Assembly (NCBI GenBank): GCA_025362235.1
Contig: JANYGZ010000016.1
Location: 1-64,000 of the forward strand
Length of the DNA stretch: 64,000 nucleotides
Reading direction: 5' to 3'
Source: Ferruginibacter sp.
GTDB lineage: Bacteria > Bacteroidota > Bacteroidia > Chitinophagales > Chitinophagaceae
Every line of letters begins with the position of its first letter. The first letter of the stretch is position 1. A model generated the notes under the pieces. It searched no databases. It had not been told where the DNA came from and saw only the letters and a program-made list of their open reading frames with translations. The translations under genes and the position numbers were made by a program. This document shows, in pieces, positions 44,809-54,031 of the stretch.

Positions 44809-45210
44809 ATGGCAGCAAACCCCATCATATTATTCGACGGTATTTGTAACCTTTGCAATGGTGCCGTGCAGTTTATCATCAAACATGATCCTGAAAAAAA
44901 ATTTCTCTTTACTTCCCTTCAAAGTGAAGCAGGGCAACAGTTGCTGAAAGAATATAAACTCCCTTCAGAAAATTTCAATTCCTTTTTGTTATTACAGGAT
45001 GATACAATTTTGAGTAAATCAACTGCGGCATTAAAAGTTGCCAGACAGCTAAAAAGTGCATGGAAATTATTGTACATTTTTATAATTGTCCCAAAATTTA
45101 TACGGGATGCTTTGTACAGCTATATTGCAACCAACCGCTACAAATGGTTTGGTAAAAAAGATGATTGCATGATACCAACGCCTGAACTGCAGGCAAGGTT
45201 TTTATCCTGA
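44809..45210 (+). CDS. DCC family thiol-disulfide oxidoreductase-like protein
   Basis: The 133-residue product belongs to the DUF393 (DCC) family, named for the FDGICNLCN motif (Asp and Cys at about 8-13). The family has a thioredoxin-like fold. FIIKHDPEKKFLFTSLQSEAG and the C-terminal YKWFGKKDDCMIP agree with it. The two Cys of ICNLC could form a redox pair. Its partner is unknown. The mRNA may be leaderless (see the promoter). Confidence 0.9.
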   Translation: MAANPIILFDGICNLCNGAVQFIIKHDPEKKFLFTSLQSEAGQQLLKEYKLPSENFNSFLLLQDDTILSKSTAALKVARQLKSAWKLLYIFIIVPKFIRDALYSYIATNRYKWFGKKDDCMIPTPELQARFLS

Positions 45211-45341
45211 TATGGTTTATTTAACTGACACTATGGTTTACATGCACGAGCCTACCACAACAAACAAAACAGTAGCGTAATAAATTGCCGCTGCTATATT
45301 ACATTTTTTTATTCCTCTTTCTGTTTATATATATTCGTACA

Positions 45342-46214
45342 ATGAAACTGCGCAAATTTGTATCTTCTTGTTCTACGATAATGCTGTTTTGTTTTGCCTC
45401 AACTGCACAGACAAATCCAGCATCACCCAAAGGAAAGCTTTTTATCATCGGGGGCGGAGACAGGCCGCCATCACTGATGAAATCCCTGTTGAAAACTGCT
45501 GCACCTGGCGCAAAAGATTATGCAGTGGTATTGCCCATGTCCAGTGAAGAACCTGATTCTTCCTATTATTATTTCAAAGAAGATTTTAAACAGGTGTCAG
45601 ATAGGCCATTGGTAAATTTTAATTTTACATCGCAAACAGTAAATAATAAAACCTGGCTTGATTCATTGCAGCATGCCAGGTTAATTTTTATCACCGGTGG
45701 AGACCAGGAACGTTTTATGAAAATTGTTTTGAATACACCGGTATATGATGCCATTCATAGCGCTTATAAAAACGGAGCAACCATTGCAGGCACAAGCGCA
45801 GGCGCCGCAGTTATGAGCCGGCACATGATTACGGGTAAAGAATTGTCTGACACAATTTACAAGGCCACCTTTCCCAGGCTCGTTGATAAAAATATAGAGA
45901 TTAAAACAGGTTTGGGTTTACTTACCAATGCTGTGGTTGACCAGCATTTTGTTGTTCGCAGCCGGTACAACAGGCTATTATCTGCATTGGCCCTATTTCC
46001 ATCATTGGCCTGTATTGGCATAGATGAAAAAACCGCAATTATAGTTGAGGGAAATAAAATAACAGTAACAGGCAAGGGGCAGGTAATTGTTTTACAAAAC
46101 CCGAAAGAATTAGAAATCACTACTGATAAACTCATTAAATTTAAAGGCATCGAATTTAGTATTTATACAGATGGAGATAAGTTTTTAATCGGTAGTGATA
46201 AAAAAGAAAAATAA
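45342..46214 (+). CDS. secreted cyanophycinase-like peptidase (S51)
   Basis: The 290-residue product starts with a signal peptide (MKLRKFVSSCSTIMLFCFAS) and continues with the S51 fold: LFIIGGGDRPPSL, FITGGDQERF, and the nucleophile motif AGTSAGAAVM (Ser near 160). It is related to cyanophycinase and peptidase E, which hydrolyse aspartyl or multi-L-arginyl-aspartate peptides; the actual substrate is unknown. A longer frame starting with TTG at 45285 would add 19 hydrophobic residues; the ATG at 45342, four bases after a near-consensus TATATTCG box, is preferred. Confidence 0.87.
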   Translation: MKLRKFVSSCSTIMLFCFASTAQTNPASPKGKLFIIGGGDRPPSLMKSLLKTAAPGAKDYAVVLPMSSEEPDSSYYYFKEDFKQVSDRPLVNFNFTSQTVNNKTWLDSLQHARLIFITGGDQERFMKIVLNTPVYDAIHSAYKNGATIAGTSAGAAVMSRHMITGKELSDTIYKATFPRLVDKNIEIKTGLGLLTNAVVDQHFVVRSRYNRLLSALALFPSLACIGIDEKTAIIVEGNKITVTGKGQVIVLQNPKELEITTDKLIKFKGIEFSIYTDGDKFLIGSDKKEK

Positions 46215-46345
46215 TTTGATTCAGTTTATTTATCAATAACAACATTTGCTATTTCTGAATAAAAAATTATCCTTTTTTCTCCGGGGCTGTATTGCATTTA
46301 CTTTACAAAAGTATGCTGCCGCCTTGTAAAATTTTGTAATTTTAA

Positions 46346-46714
46346 ATGATGGAAAAGAAAAAGACATTGGTAATAGGCGCATCAGAAAATCCTGAACGTT
46401 ACAGCCATTTGGCAGTACAAAAATTAATGGCTCATCAGCACCCAGTGGTGGCCATTGGATTAAAGAAAGGTAACATCGGCAATACCCCGATCGAAACAGA
46501 AAAAATGGCTTTAAAAGATATTGATACCGTTACCCTTTACATTAACCCTTTAAGGCAGCCAGCTTATTACGACTATATATTATCCCTCAATCCAAAACGC
46601 ATTATTTTTAATCCAGGAGCCGAAAATGAAGAACTGTATTCCCTCGCAAAACAAAAAGGCATCATGGCGCAGGAAGCCTGCACATTAGTGTTATTAAGTA
46701 CCGGCCAATATTGA
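46346..46714 (+). CDS. CoA-binding domain protein
   Basis: The 122-residue product is a single CoA_binding_2 Rossmann domain: TLVIGASENPERYSHLA at the N-terminus, then DTVTLYINP and IIFNPGAENEEL, typical of YccU-like proteins. The role is unknown; the fold binds CoA. It is cytoplasmic. Start at 46346 or the next Met. Confidence 0.88.
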   Translation: MMEKKKTLVIGASENPERYSHLAVQKLMAHQHPVVAIGLKKGNIGNTPIETEKMALKDIDTVTLYINPLRQPAYYDYILSLNPKRIIFNPGAENEELYSLAKQKGIMAQEACTLVLLSTGQY

Positions 46715-46860
46715 TGCATACATCTTATTGAAATTTTCTACCATATTTTTCCATTGTAAGTTCCAGGCTTTCATAAAATAATTATTGCATATCTGCGTTT
46801 AGCATGTTGACACTGTTGAATGCATTGTTCAATGGCAGCAATATCCTTATTATCTAAACC

Positions 46861-47316
46861 ATGAAAAACCTTACAACTATTACCCTTATGGTAGTGTTCA
46901 CCCTTTGTGCAACTACCGGTTTTGCACAAAACAGCCCCGTTGTTAAGCCTTCTCTTTTTAATAAATATTCAGATACAATTAACTGCACTGCTGCACAGCT
47001 AAATACTTTTTTTGAAACTATCCAGGGCCAGAATATAAAAGTAGTTTTCAATAATTCCTTTTCACTTTCTGGTAACGTTAAAAGCAACCTTGTTAAATAC
47101 AGTAACCTGCAAACTGTACTCGTAAAATTGCCCTCCTTTAATAATATTTTATTCTCTCTTTCAAAAAGAACAGATAACCATGAAATTGTTACCTACGTGG
47201 GGCACATTTTTGACAATGGATATTCAGATGGGTACGAATTGAAAAAAATAAATAACAATAATTACCAGTTCATAAAAATTTCAATGCAAAAAATTTTACC
47301 GGCATGTAATCAATAA
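46861..47316 (+). CDS. secreted hypothetical protein, 151 aa
   Basis: The first 21 residues (MKNLTTITLMVVFTLCATTG) are a signal peptide, with cleavage probable after FAQ. The rest has Cys40 and a C-terminal Cys that could form a disulfide. I recognise no family. It is 73 bp upstream of the metzincin gene on the same strand. Confidence 0.6.
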   Translation: MKNLTTITLMVVFTLCATTGFAQNSPVVKPSLFNKYSDTINCTAAQLNTFFETIQGQNIKVVFNNSFSLSGNVKSNLVKYSNLQTVLVKLPSFNNILFSLSKRTDNHEIVTYVGHIFDNGYSDGYELKKINNNNYQFIKISMQKILPACNQ

Positions 47317-47388
47317 AAATATACACCAATAGCCTACAGAAATCTATATCCCTTACTGCCGGTTAAACCTGGAAGTAAAAACCAAAAA

Positions 47389-48972
47389 ATGAAAAAACTT
47401 GCTACATACCTTATACTGTTACTGACATTGTTGGTTTCGTTTAATGTTTATAGCCTGCCTAAACTTAGCAGCTTTCCTACAGCTTCTGCCACCATTTTTT
47501 TAGATTTTGATGGATACAATGTAAACAGCGGCGTATGGCAGTCGGGCACCCCATTTACCTGCGTACCTGCTGCAGTTTCAGATGCACAAATAACAGAAAT
47601 TTTTAACCGGGTGGCTGAGGACTACCGTCCATTTAATATTAATATCACTACCGATTCAATTATATTTTTAGCAGCACCGCTCGAAGCAAGGATTAGGGTT
47701 GTAATAACCCCTACCAGTGCATGGTTTCCGGGTGTTGGCGGCGTTGCATTTGTTGGCTCATTTACCTGGGGAGACGATACACCCTGCTTTGTATTCAGCG
47801 ACAAGCTTGGCCCTAACAGCGCTAAAATGATTGCTGAATGTTGTTCGCACGAAAGTGGCCACACTGTTGGTTTATCGCACCAGTCGAAGTATGACGGTAG
47901 TTGTAACCTTACCGCTACTTATAACGATGGCCTCGGTTCAGGAGAGGTATCCTGGGCACCTATTATGGGCAACAGTTATTATAGAAATATGAGTGGCTGG
48001 AACAATGGCCCAACACCTTATGGGTGCGCTGCTGTACAGGATAATTTATCTATCATTACTACACAAAATGGTTTTACTTACAGAACAGATGATTATAGCG
48101 ATGATATAAACGCTTCGCCAACTGCCATTAATATTTCACCCATTCCTGTAAATGGAATTATTACAACTTCTATTGATGCTGATGCGTTTAAATTTAATAT
48201 TGCAGCAAACTCAAATTTTCATATTGATGTTAACCCTTTTAGTATTGGTGCCAATAACCAGGGGGCAGACCTTGATGTAAAAGTTTCTATTTATGATGCC
48301 ACCAAAACATTGATAAGTGTCTACGATCCTGAAGATAAAATGAACGTAGCTATAGATACCATTTTGTGTTCCGGCGATTATTACCTGGTAGTACAAGGTG
48401 CAGGTAATAAAAATGTAAGCGGTTACGGAAGTTTGGGTTCATACAGTATAACCGGGTTACTGGGTACATTGGCTATACACCAGGTAAGTTTAACCGGAAC
48501 AGAAGAAAAAAACAAACATCATCTAAGCTGGAATATTATTTCGGATGACCCGGTTAAATCAATAACAATAGAATCCTCAACGACGGGCAGGAATTTCACG
48601 GCCGTTACTACCACTAACGGTACAGCTAACAGTTTTGCATATGCGCCGTTTCAATACAGCGATATGTATTATCGTATTAAAGTAGTGTCTGTTTTAAATC
48701 AAACTGTTTATTCAAATACCATTGTATTAAAAGCAAACGAAAAAACTTCCCAATCTTTTAATATATCAACATTTGTACACAGCCAGGTAACGGTTACCGC
48801 AGCAAATAATTATCAATATCTATTAAGCGATATTAACGGCAATACCATTACACAGGGAAAAGGCAAACAGGGATTTAATCAATTTGATATGGCGAACCGT
48901 CCGGCGGGTATGTACATTTTGCAGCTTATAAGCAACAATCAAAAACAAACAGAAAGAATTATAAAACAGTAA
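47389..48972 (+). CDS. T9SS-exported metzincin metalloprotease
   Basis: The 527-residue product has a signal peptide (about 1-22). A zinc peptidase domain follows, with HESGHTVGLSH at 154-164: the HExxHxxGxxH motif of metzincins, with Glu155 the base and PIMGNSYY after it in the Met-turn position. Asp-rich FLDFDGYNV lies at the start of the domain. Residues about 260-355 form a pre-peptidase C-terminal-type beta domain (GDYYLVVQGAG), and the last ~80 residues a type A T9SS sorting domain ending GMYILQLISNN. It should be carried across the outer membrane by the type IX system. Substrate unknown. Confidence 0.85.
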   Translation: MKKLATYLILLLTLLVSFNVYSLPKLSSFPTASATIFLDFDGYNVNSGVWQSGTPFTCVPAAVSDAQITEIFNRVAEDYRPFNINITTDSIIFLAAPLEARIRVVITPTSAWFPGVGGVAFVGSFTWGDDTPCFVFSDKLGPNSAKMIAECCSHESGHTVGLSHQSKYDGSCNLTATYNDGLGSGEVSWAPIMGNSYYRNMSGWNNGPTPYGCAAVQDNLSIITTQNGFTYRTDDYSDDINASPTAINISPIPVNGIITTSIDADAFKFNIAANSNFHIDVNPFSIGANNQGADLDVKVSIYDATKTLISVYDPEDKMNVAIDTILCSGDYYLVVQGAGNKNVSGYGSLGSYSITGLLGTLAIHQVSLTGTEEKNKHHLSWNIISDDPVKSITIESSTTGRNFTAVTTTNGTANSFAYAPFQYSDMYYRIKVVSVLNQTVYSNTIVLKANEKTSQSFNISTFVHSQVTVTAANNYQYLLSDINGNTITQGKGKQGFNQFDMANRPAGMYILQLISNNQKQTERIIKQ

Positions 48973-48992
48973 GGTAGATTCATGTGTAAGTT

Positions 48993-49024
48993 AAGGGGCA
49001 GCTTAAGGGGCTGTCCCCTTTTTT
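48993..49024 (+). terminator. rho-independent terminator after the metzincin gene
   Basis: AAGGGGCAG (48993-49001) pairs with CTGTCCCCTT (49011-49020), followed by TTTTTT. The remaining gap to 49287 shows nothing else. Confidence 0.8.
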
Positions 49025-49287
49025 ATGCAACTATCCTTGAACGTTGATTTAAAGAAACGCAGAGAGCTGCATTGCTATAATATTTTTTATTGCCATTTAA
49101 CTGTAATGCAGCCTCTGCAAGCATCTGCCTACAACTCACTGCTATGCATATACTATGATAGTGACAATTTAATTCCCCACAGCTCATAATTTTCCGGAAT
49201 GGGTTAGCCAAATATTAAATTAACATTACACCAATGCCTAAACGCTGATTATATTATTATTTTAAGTAACTTTAAAAAAACATTTAT

Positions 49288-49761
49288 ATGTTATGGAGAA
49301 AATTCAATGGTGACCCCATTCAACTTCCTATTAAACAGGCGGTGGAAGATACCATTAAAAAAGAAACTGCAGCCGGTAACCACCTTAAAGTTTGCATTGG
49401 TACCGATAGCCAGGTAAAAGGCAAAGAAACCGAATTTGCTACAGTAATTGTTTTTTTACGTGAAGGCCACGGGGGCTTTATGTTTATTCACAACGAAAAA
49501 ACTTTGCTCAAATACAGTATTAAAGAACGCATGCTGGTAGAGGTTGCCAAAAGCATTCAAATTGCCTATGAATTATGCGACCTGTTTACTTTGTATGATG
49601 TGGACATGGAAGTACATGCCGACATCAACACCAATCCGCAGTTTAAAAGCAACGAAGCATTAAGGGAAGCAATGGGTTATATCCTCGGTATGGGATTTGC
49701 CTTTAAAGCCAAGCCAGAAGCCTTTGCCAGCAGCAGTTGTGCCAACAAAGTTGTAAACTAA
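49288..49761 (+). CDS. YkuK-like ribonuclease H-fold protein
   Basis: The 157-residue product belongs to the DUF458/YkuK family. KVCIGTDSQVKGKETEFATVIV resembles the first strands of an RNase H fold, with Asp near residue 40; DVDMEVHADINTNPQFKSN holds further conserved acidic residues. Function is not known; a nuclease or RNA-binding role is suggested by the fold. It is soluble, cytoplasmic and convergent with the engB gene. Confidence 0.85.
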   Translation: MLWRKFNGDPIQLPIKQAVEDTIKKETAAGNHLKVCIGTDSQVKGKETEFATVIVFLREGHGGFMFIHNEKTLLKYSIKERMLVEVAKSIQIAYELCDLFTLYDVDMEVHADINTNPQFKSNEALREAMGYILGMGFAFKAKPEAFASSSCANKVVN

Positions 49762-49846
49762 TTACACTTATTTAATGGAAGTGTTTGTACTTTAAAACGT
49801 ACGAACGTTGTAGCTGACTCTCTAATAAAAATTGACTACTTAATTT

Positions 49847-50491
49847 CTAGGCCTCTTGTCCTGCTTCATTTTTTTCATCTATCAATTTAAGTATTTTATC
49901 TTTTCCAAGTTTTTTATTGGCACTGCTTACAAAATGCTGAGGCAAAAATTGCCATGTTTTTCTTAACCGCTCCAAAAATAATTTTACATTCTTAGCCACT
50001 ACTGCCTGTGTTTCTTTATCTGCTTTTGTAAATACCAATGCAAAAGGTACCTGCCATTTATCAAGCTGGTTTAAAAAATCAAGATCGAGTTTTTGTGGTG
50101 TATGACGGGCATCTATTAACACAAAAACCATTTCAAGGTTGGTTCTGTTGCGTAAATAATTCTCAATCATTTGTTCCCATCTCCTGCGGCTGCTGATACT
50201 TACTTTGGCAAAGCCATATCCCGGCAAATCTACCAGGTACCATTGTACATTTTCACCCTCTTTTTTTTTGTTTATTGCAGAAGCCGAAGTAATTTGAAAA
50301 TGATTTATCAATTGGGTTTTACCGGGTGTGCCGGAAGTTTTTGCCAGTTTATCATTATTGCAAAGCATATTGATCAATGAAGATTTACCCACATTACTAC
50401 GTCCAATAAATGCATATTCTTTTTTGTCGGGTGCAGGGCATTTCTCAAAATCCGGGCTGCTGATGATATATTTTGCTGATTTTATTAGCAT
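49847..50491 (-). CDS. engB: ribosome biogenesis GTPase EngB (YsxC/YihA)
   Basis: EngB is an essential GTPase in large-subunit assembly. FIGRSNVGKSSLINML is G1, TPGKTQLINHF G2, WYLVDLPGYGFA G3 (DxPG), LVFTKADKE G4 (TKxD), and SSANKKLG G5. The 214-residue length is normal. A TATCTTTG box on the minus strand (50503-50496) ends four bases from the ATG, so the message may be leaderless. Confidence 0.96.
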   Translation of the reverse strand: MLIKSAKYIISSPDFEKCPAPDKKEYAFIGRSNVGKSSLINMLCNNDKLAKTSGTPGKTQLINHFQITSASAINKKKEGENVQWYLVDLPGYGFAKVSISSRRRWEQMIENYLRNRTNLEMVFVLIDARHTPQKLDLDFLNQLDKWQVPFALVFTKADKETQAVVAKNVKLFLERLRKTWQFLPQHFVSSANKKLGKDKILKLIDEKNEAGQEA

Positions 50492-50495
50492 CCGG

Positions 50496-50503
50496 CAAAG
50501 ATA
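50496..50503 (-). promoter_or_regulatory. TAnnTTTG promoter box of engB
   Basis: TATCTTTG on the minus strand, full match, ends four bases before the engB ATG (50491). No clear -33 element is visible. Confidence 0.55.
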
Positions 50504-50594
50504 TGGAAGAAGGCGGAAGTCAGGTTAGCTTTCTATCTTCAGCCCTAAGCCTTGGAATTAAAATGTTAAACATACCCAAATCTTCAACAACAGG

Positions 50595-50624
50595 TTTCAA
50601 AAAAAACGTAATCCTTTATATTTG
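50595..50624 (+). promoter_or_regulatory. promoter of menG/ubiE-porT
   Basis: TATATTTG (50617-50624) is a full TAnnTTTG match ending seven bases before the ATG at 50632, with TTTC (50595-50598) 18 bp upstream. It also argues that the true start is 50632 and not the upstream ATG at 50473. Confidence 0.6.
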
Positions 50625-50631
50625 CACCACA

Positions 50632-51375
50632 ATGACCAAATTTGCACATGACAACATCGTTCCATCAAAAGATTCATTGCTTTCTAAAAAGGAACAGGTT
50701 GCCGGTATGTTTGATTCAATTGCAGGGCGGTATGATTTTTTGAACCGTTTTTTAAGTGGTGGTATTGATTTGTGGTGGCGCAAAAAAGCCATCCGGCAGT
50801 TAAAAAAACTAAACCCAAAAAAAATACTGGATGTTGCAACAGGTACTGCAGATGTAGCTATCATGTCTACTGATATTTTACACCCTGAAAAAATTACCGG
50901 CATTGATATCAGTGATGGAATGCTGGATATAGGCAGAAAAAAAATAAAAAAACTGGGTCTTGAAAGTACAATAGAACTGTTAAATGGAGATAGTGCGGCA
51001 ATAAAGTTTAACGACAACTCGTTTGATGCAGTAACTGTGGCTTTTGGTGTTAGAAATTTTGAACATCTGGAGAAAGGCCTAAGCGAAATAAAAAGAGTAT
51101 TAAAGCCAGGCGGAAAATTAGTGGTACTTGAGTTTAGCAAACCTAAAACTGCAGGCATAACACAACTGTATAATGTGTACATGAATTTGGTGGCCCCCAA
51201 TGTGGGTAAATTCTTTTCTAATAACCGCACTGCATATAAATATTTAGATGAATCAATTAAAAAATTCCCTGAAGGCAAAAATTTTACTTTAATCCTGGAT
51301 AACCTGGGATACACAAACACTTATTGTAAACCCCTGAGTTTAGGAATATGCAGCATCTATTGCGGAGAAAAATAA
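50632..51375 (+). CDS. menG: demethylmenaquinone methyltransferase MenG (UbiE)
   Basis: The enzyme makes the last step of menaquinone synthesis with SAM. From ATG 50632 the 247-residue product starts MTKFAHDNIVPSK. MFDSIAGRYDFLNRFLSGGIDLWWRKKAI, DVATGTADVAIMS (SAM loop) and VAFGVRNFEHLEKGLSEIKRVLKPGG are the family motifs. The frame is open upstream to 50473, but that part overlaps engB, has no family match, and lies upstream of a good promoter. The gene overlaps porT by 28 bp. Confidence 0.95.
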   Translation: MTKFAHDNIVPSKDSLLSKKEQVAGMFDSIAGRYDFLNRFLSGGIDLWWRKKAIRQLKKLNPKKILDVATGTADVAIMSTDILHPEKITGIDISDGMLDIGRKKIKKLGLESTIELLNGDSAAIKFNDNSFDAVTVAFGVRNFEHLEKGLSEIKRVLKPGGKLVVLEFSKPKTAGITQLYNVYMNLVAPNVGKFFSNNRTAYKYLDESIKKFPEGKNFTLILDNLGYTNTYCKPLSLGICSIYCGEK

Positions 51376-52082
51376 TCTCCACCCTTATTGCTTTTTTAAT
51401 ACTGCCGTATATCGGTTTATCGCAGTTACGCGACGACGCACCCAACCTTCCTGATCATGATAGCAAGCTATACCATTTTGGAATTAACCTTGGGTATAAT
51501 AAATCTTATTCCAGTTTTACTCACCACCCTTATTACTTACAACAGGATAGTGTTAGAGGTATAGAGAGTATCAACAGTTCAGGGCTTAGCCTGGGCTGGA
51601 TGGTAAACCTGAACCTTGACGATCATTTTGATTTACGTACTTACCCCGTTAATCTTACTTTTAGTGAAACAGCTTTTCAATACACACTTTTATATCCTGA
51701 TATACCAGCCGGAGAAAGTACACTGACTACACAAAAAATTCAATCGATAACCATGAGCTGGCCAATTCAGCTTAAGTTCAGCAGCGACCGTATTTATAAT
51801 TACAAGGTATATACTTTTGCGGGTGTAAAATTTGCTTACGACTTTTCTGCCAATGCAGGTAAAACTAATGCGGGAGAGATTATTCAATTAAAACCATTCG
51901 ATTATGGAATACAGGGTGGCATTGGGTTTCACTTCTACTACCCCTATTTTGTTTTAACTCCGGAAATCAATTTTAGTTGGGGGCTTGCCAACCTTCACAG
52001 CAGAAACCCTTCACTGAAATTTTCAAGCAGTATTGATAAAATTAACTCCCGTATGATCACTTTTTCAATAATGGTTGAGTAA
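51348..52082 (+). CDS. porT: type IX secretion / gliding protein PorT
   Basis: PorT is an outer-membrane beta-barrel needed for T9SS function. The 244-residue product has a signal peptide (about 8-25, ending LSQL) and beta-barrel strands. The C-terminal half contains KPFDYGIQGGIGFHFYYPYFVLTPE, close to PorT of other Bacteroidota, and SRNPSLKFSSSIDKINSR. Location directly after menG and a 28-bp overlap match the conserved ubiE-porT pair in this phylum. Its presence agrees with the T9SS sorting signal on the metzincin at 47.4 kb. Confidence 0.85.
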   Translation: MQHLLRRKIISTLIAFLILPYIGLSQLRDDAPNLPDHDSKLYHFGINLGYNKSYSSFTHHPYYLQQDSVRGIESINSSGLSLGWMVNLNLDDHFDLRTYPVNLTFSETAFQYTLLYPDIPAGESTLTTQKIQSITMSWPIQLKFSSDRIYNYKVYTFAGVKFAYDFSANAGKTNAGEIIQLKPFDYGIQGGIGFHFYYPYFVLTPEINFSWGLANLHSRNPSLKFSSSIDKINSRMITFSIMVE

Positions 52083-52270
52083 TATAATATTCTTTGGTGT
52101 TTACAATTCAACAACTATTTTTTGCATTGAAAAATATTGAAAGAAAAAGGCCTTCGAAAAAATGTTACTGGCTCAATTTAATAACCAAGAAAACAGAAAA
52201 GTACTTTCGTATTATTGTTTCTTTTTAGTGATACACCGTAAATGTTTTAAGTTACTGGCCCGTGGTTTAT

Positions 52271-53989
52271 TTAATAATCATATTCCCTTTTGCGGATATT
52301 TAAACGAATACCTGCTGTAATCATGGATGTATTATTAGTGGACTCATTTAGAATTTTATAATTCCGTTTTTGTGCGGTTAATTCAAAAAATAAATTCTCT
52401 CTAAACTCATATGATAAACCCAATGAAGCATTTAAGCAGTTCGCTGTTCTTCCGGTGCCAATGAAATATCCATAATCTCCTACCCGGGTATTATAATCTC
52501 TAAAGGGATTGCTGCCATAATTTCTTCCATTCAAACTATCCAGGCCTTGTTTATAATAAATAATCCTCGCATTGATATACCATTTAGGAGCAGGCTGGTA
52601 CAATGCTATTCCAATTAGCTCCGAAAAATTGGCTCCCAATGGATGTGCTATTGGTTGATTGTAATGAGTGTAATTTGCCACCACCGTCACCGTGCCATAA
52701 TGCGAATAGGTGAATGGCTTTACACTGTTTGATTCCAGCTGCAGGTCAAGATTAGGTATTCCAAATGCGTCTATGTATTTAGCGCCCAACTGTAAGCCCC
52801 ATTTGTTTCCCCACCATCCTGTATTGGCCTTTGCCTGGCTCAATACAAATTCATCCAGATTAAACTGTCCGTAAAACTGTAAATGATGCGCCACATTCGC
52901 CTTAAAATCCAAACCAACAAAAGCATTATCAGGGCTGCCCAAAGAACCTTCTACAGACCTGAAGAAAATAAATGGGTTAAGGTACGAAAGCTCGTAACTA
53001 TTTGTTCTGCCAAAAATGATACTTTCAAATAAGCCAATATTCAACCACTTTGTAACATTTACATCTAAATGGTGCATTGTAGCATATTTCTTATCCAGTA
53101 AAGTGTCGCCTGTTTTTGTAAATTGGGGTGTTAACTCACTATAAATAAGCTGGTAGTTTAATTTCCAGATTTTTAGATTTATTTTTGTAAACAGGTTACT
53201 GTTACCATCAGCACCAAAAAACAAGCTTCTGTAACCATTGCCTATAAATGTTTTATCATACCCAAATTCTATATCAATGTATTTGGCAACATTTACAGCT
53301 ACATATCCCCTTGCATCAAAATAATCAAAGCCATTGGTTTTAAAGTTTTTATAAAAGCCAACACCGGGCACCGCATTAAAATTGTGGACTTTTTGTTGAA
53401 AGTAGGAAGGCCCGCTTTCCTGGTTATCGGTGATGCTTGAATAAAATCCTACTTTTTTTGATATCATCCCCCTTACATTAATCCCTCGGGTATTTAAATA
53501 AAGTGTATTGTCATTACCGCTCTCTTTACCTACCTGAAATTGTAATATTGGATTAACTACTAAAAAGAAATCTTTGGTATTTACTTCAAACATGTTTGTT
53601 TTAGTAACATACAGCGATTTAAGAAAAGGCTTTTTGCTTAAAAAACTTTCTTTGGAACCAGTTACCCATTCTGAATTATTCATGTAAAAACTGTTCTTAT
53701 TATATTCGTCAATAGGAGTAAGTTTAGGATGAATATTCTTCAAATCGATTGTAGAATCTATGGTGGCCCTTAAAACACTGTCGAAATATTCGGCCTCCTG
53801 TACAATGTATTTTCTATTATAAGGTTTTATTGTAGAATAGTTGATATCTGTATTTACCTGTTGCTTAATTTCCAGGCGTTGTATAAAATGATATCCCTTA
53901 TCACCTTCAGGCAAATAGGTTGATTGAGCCGTTGTCATAAACGGACAAATAAAAACAAGCAGTTTAATCAGGCTTTTGATAATTTGCAT
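52271..53989 (-). CDS. large outer-membrane beta-barrel protein
   Basis: The 572-residue product has a signal peptide (about 1-22) and a strand pattern with alternating aromatic residues over most of its length, ending in ...RLNIRKREYDY. This fits an outer-membrane barrel. Similar proteins in Bacteroidota are sometimes annotated Wzi-like or gliding-related, but I see no clear domain and do not assign one. It is divergent from the dihydroorotase gene. Confidence 0.65.
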   Translation of the reverse strand: MQIIKSLIKLLVFICPFMTTAQSTYLPEGDKGYHFIQRLEIKQQVNTDINYSTIKPYNRKYIVQEAEYFDSVLRATIDSTIDLKNIHPKLTPIDEYNKNSFYMNNSEWVTGSKESFLSKKPFLKSLYVTKTNMFEVNTKDFFLVVNPILQFQVGKESGNDNTLYLNTRGINVRGMISKKVGFYSSITDNQESGPSYFQQKVHNFNAVPGVGFYKNFKTNGFDYFDARGYVAVNVAKYIDIEFGYDKTFIGNGYRSLFFGADGNSNLFTKINLKIWKLNYQLIYSELTPQFTKTGDTLLDKKYATMHHLDVNVTKWLNIGLFESIIFGRTNSYELSYLNPFIFFRSVEGSLGSPDNAFVGLDFKANVAHHLQFYGQFNLDEFVLSQAKANTGWWGNKWGLQLGAKYIDAFGIPNLDLQLESNSVKPFTYSHYGTVTVVANYTHYNQPIAHPLGANFSELIGIALYQPAPKWYINARIIYYKQGLDSLNGRNYGSNPFRDYNTRVGDYGYFIGTGRTANCLNASLGLSYEFRENLFFELTAQKRNYKILNESTNNTSMITAGIRLNIRKREYDY

Positions 53990-54031
53990 TGGATTTTAAT
54001 AATTTAGCTAATCATTTTTTTTAAATATATC

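Noticed and set aside
50473..50631. 53-residue N-terminal extension of MenG
   Set aside because: It overlaps engB, does not match the family and lies upstream of a full TAnnTTTG promoter.
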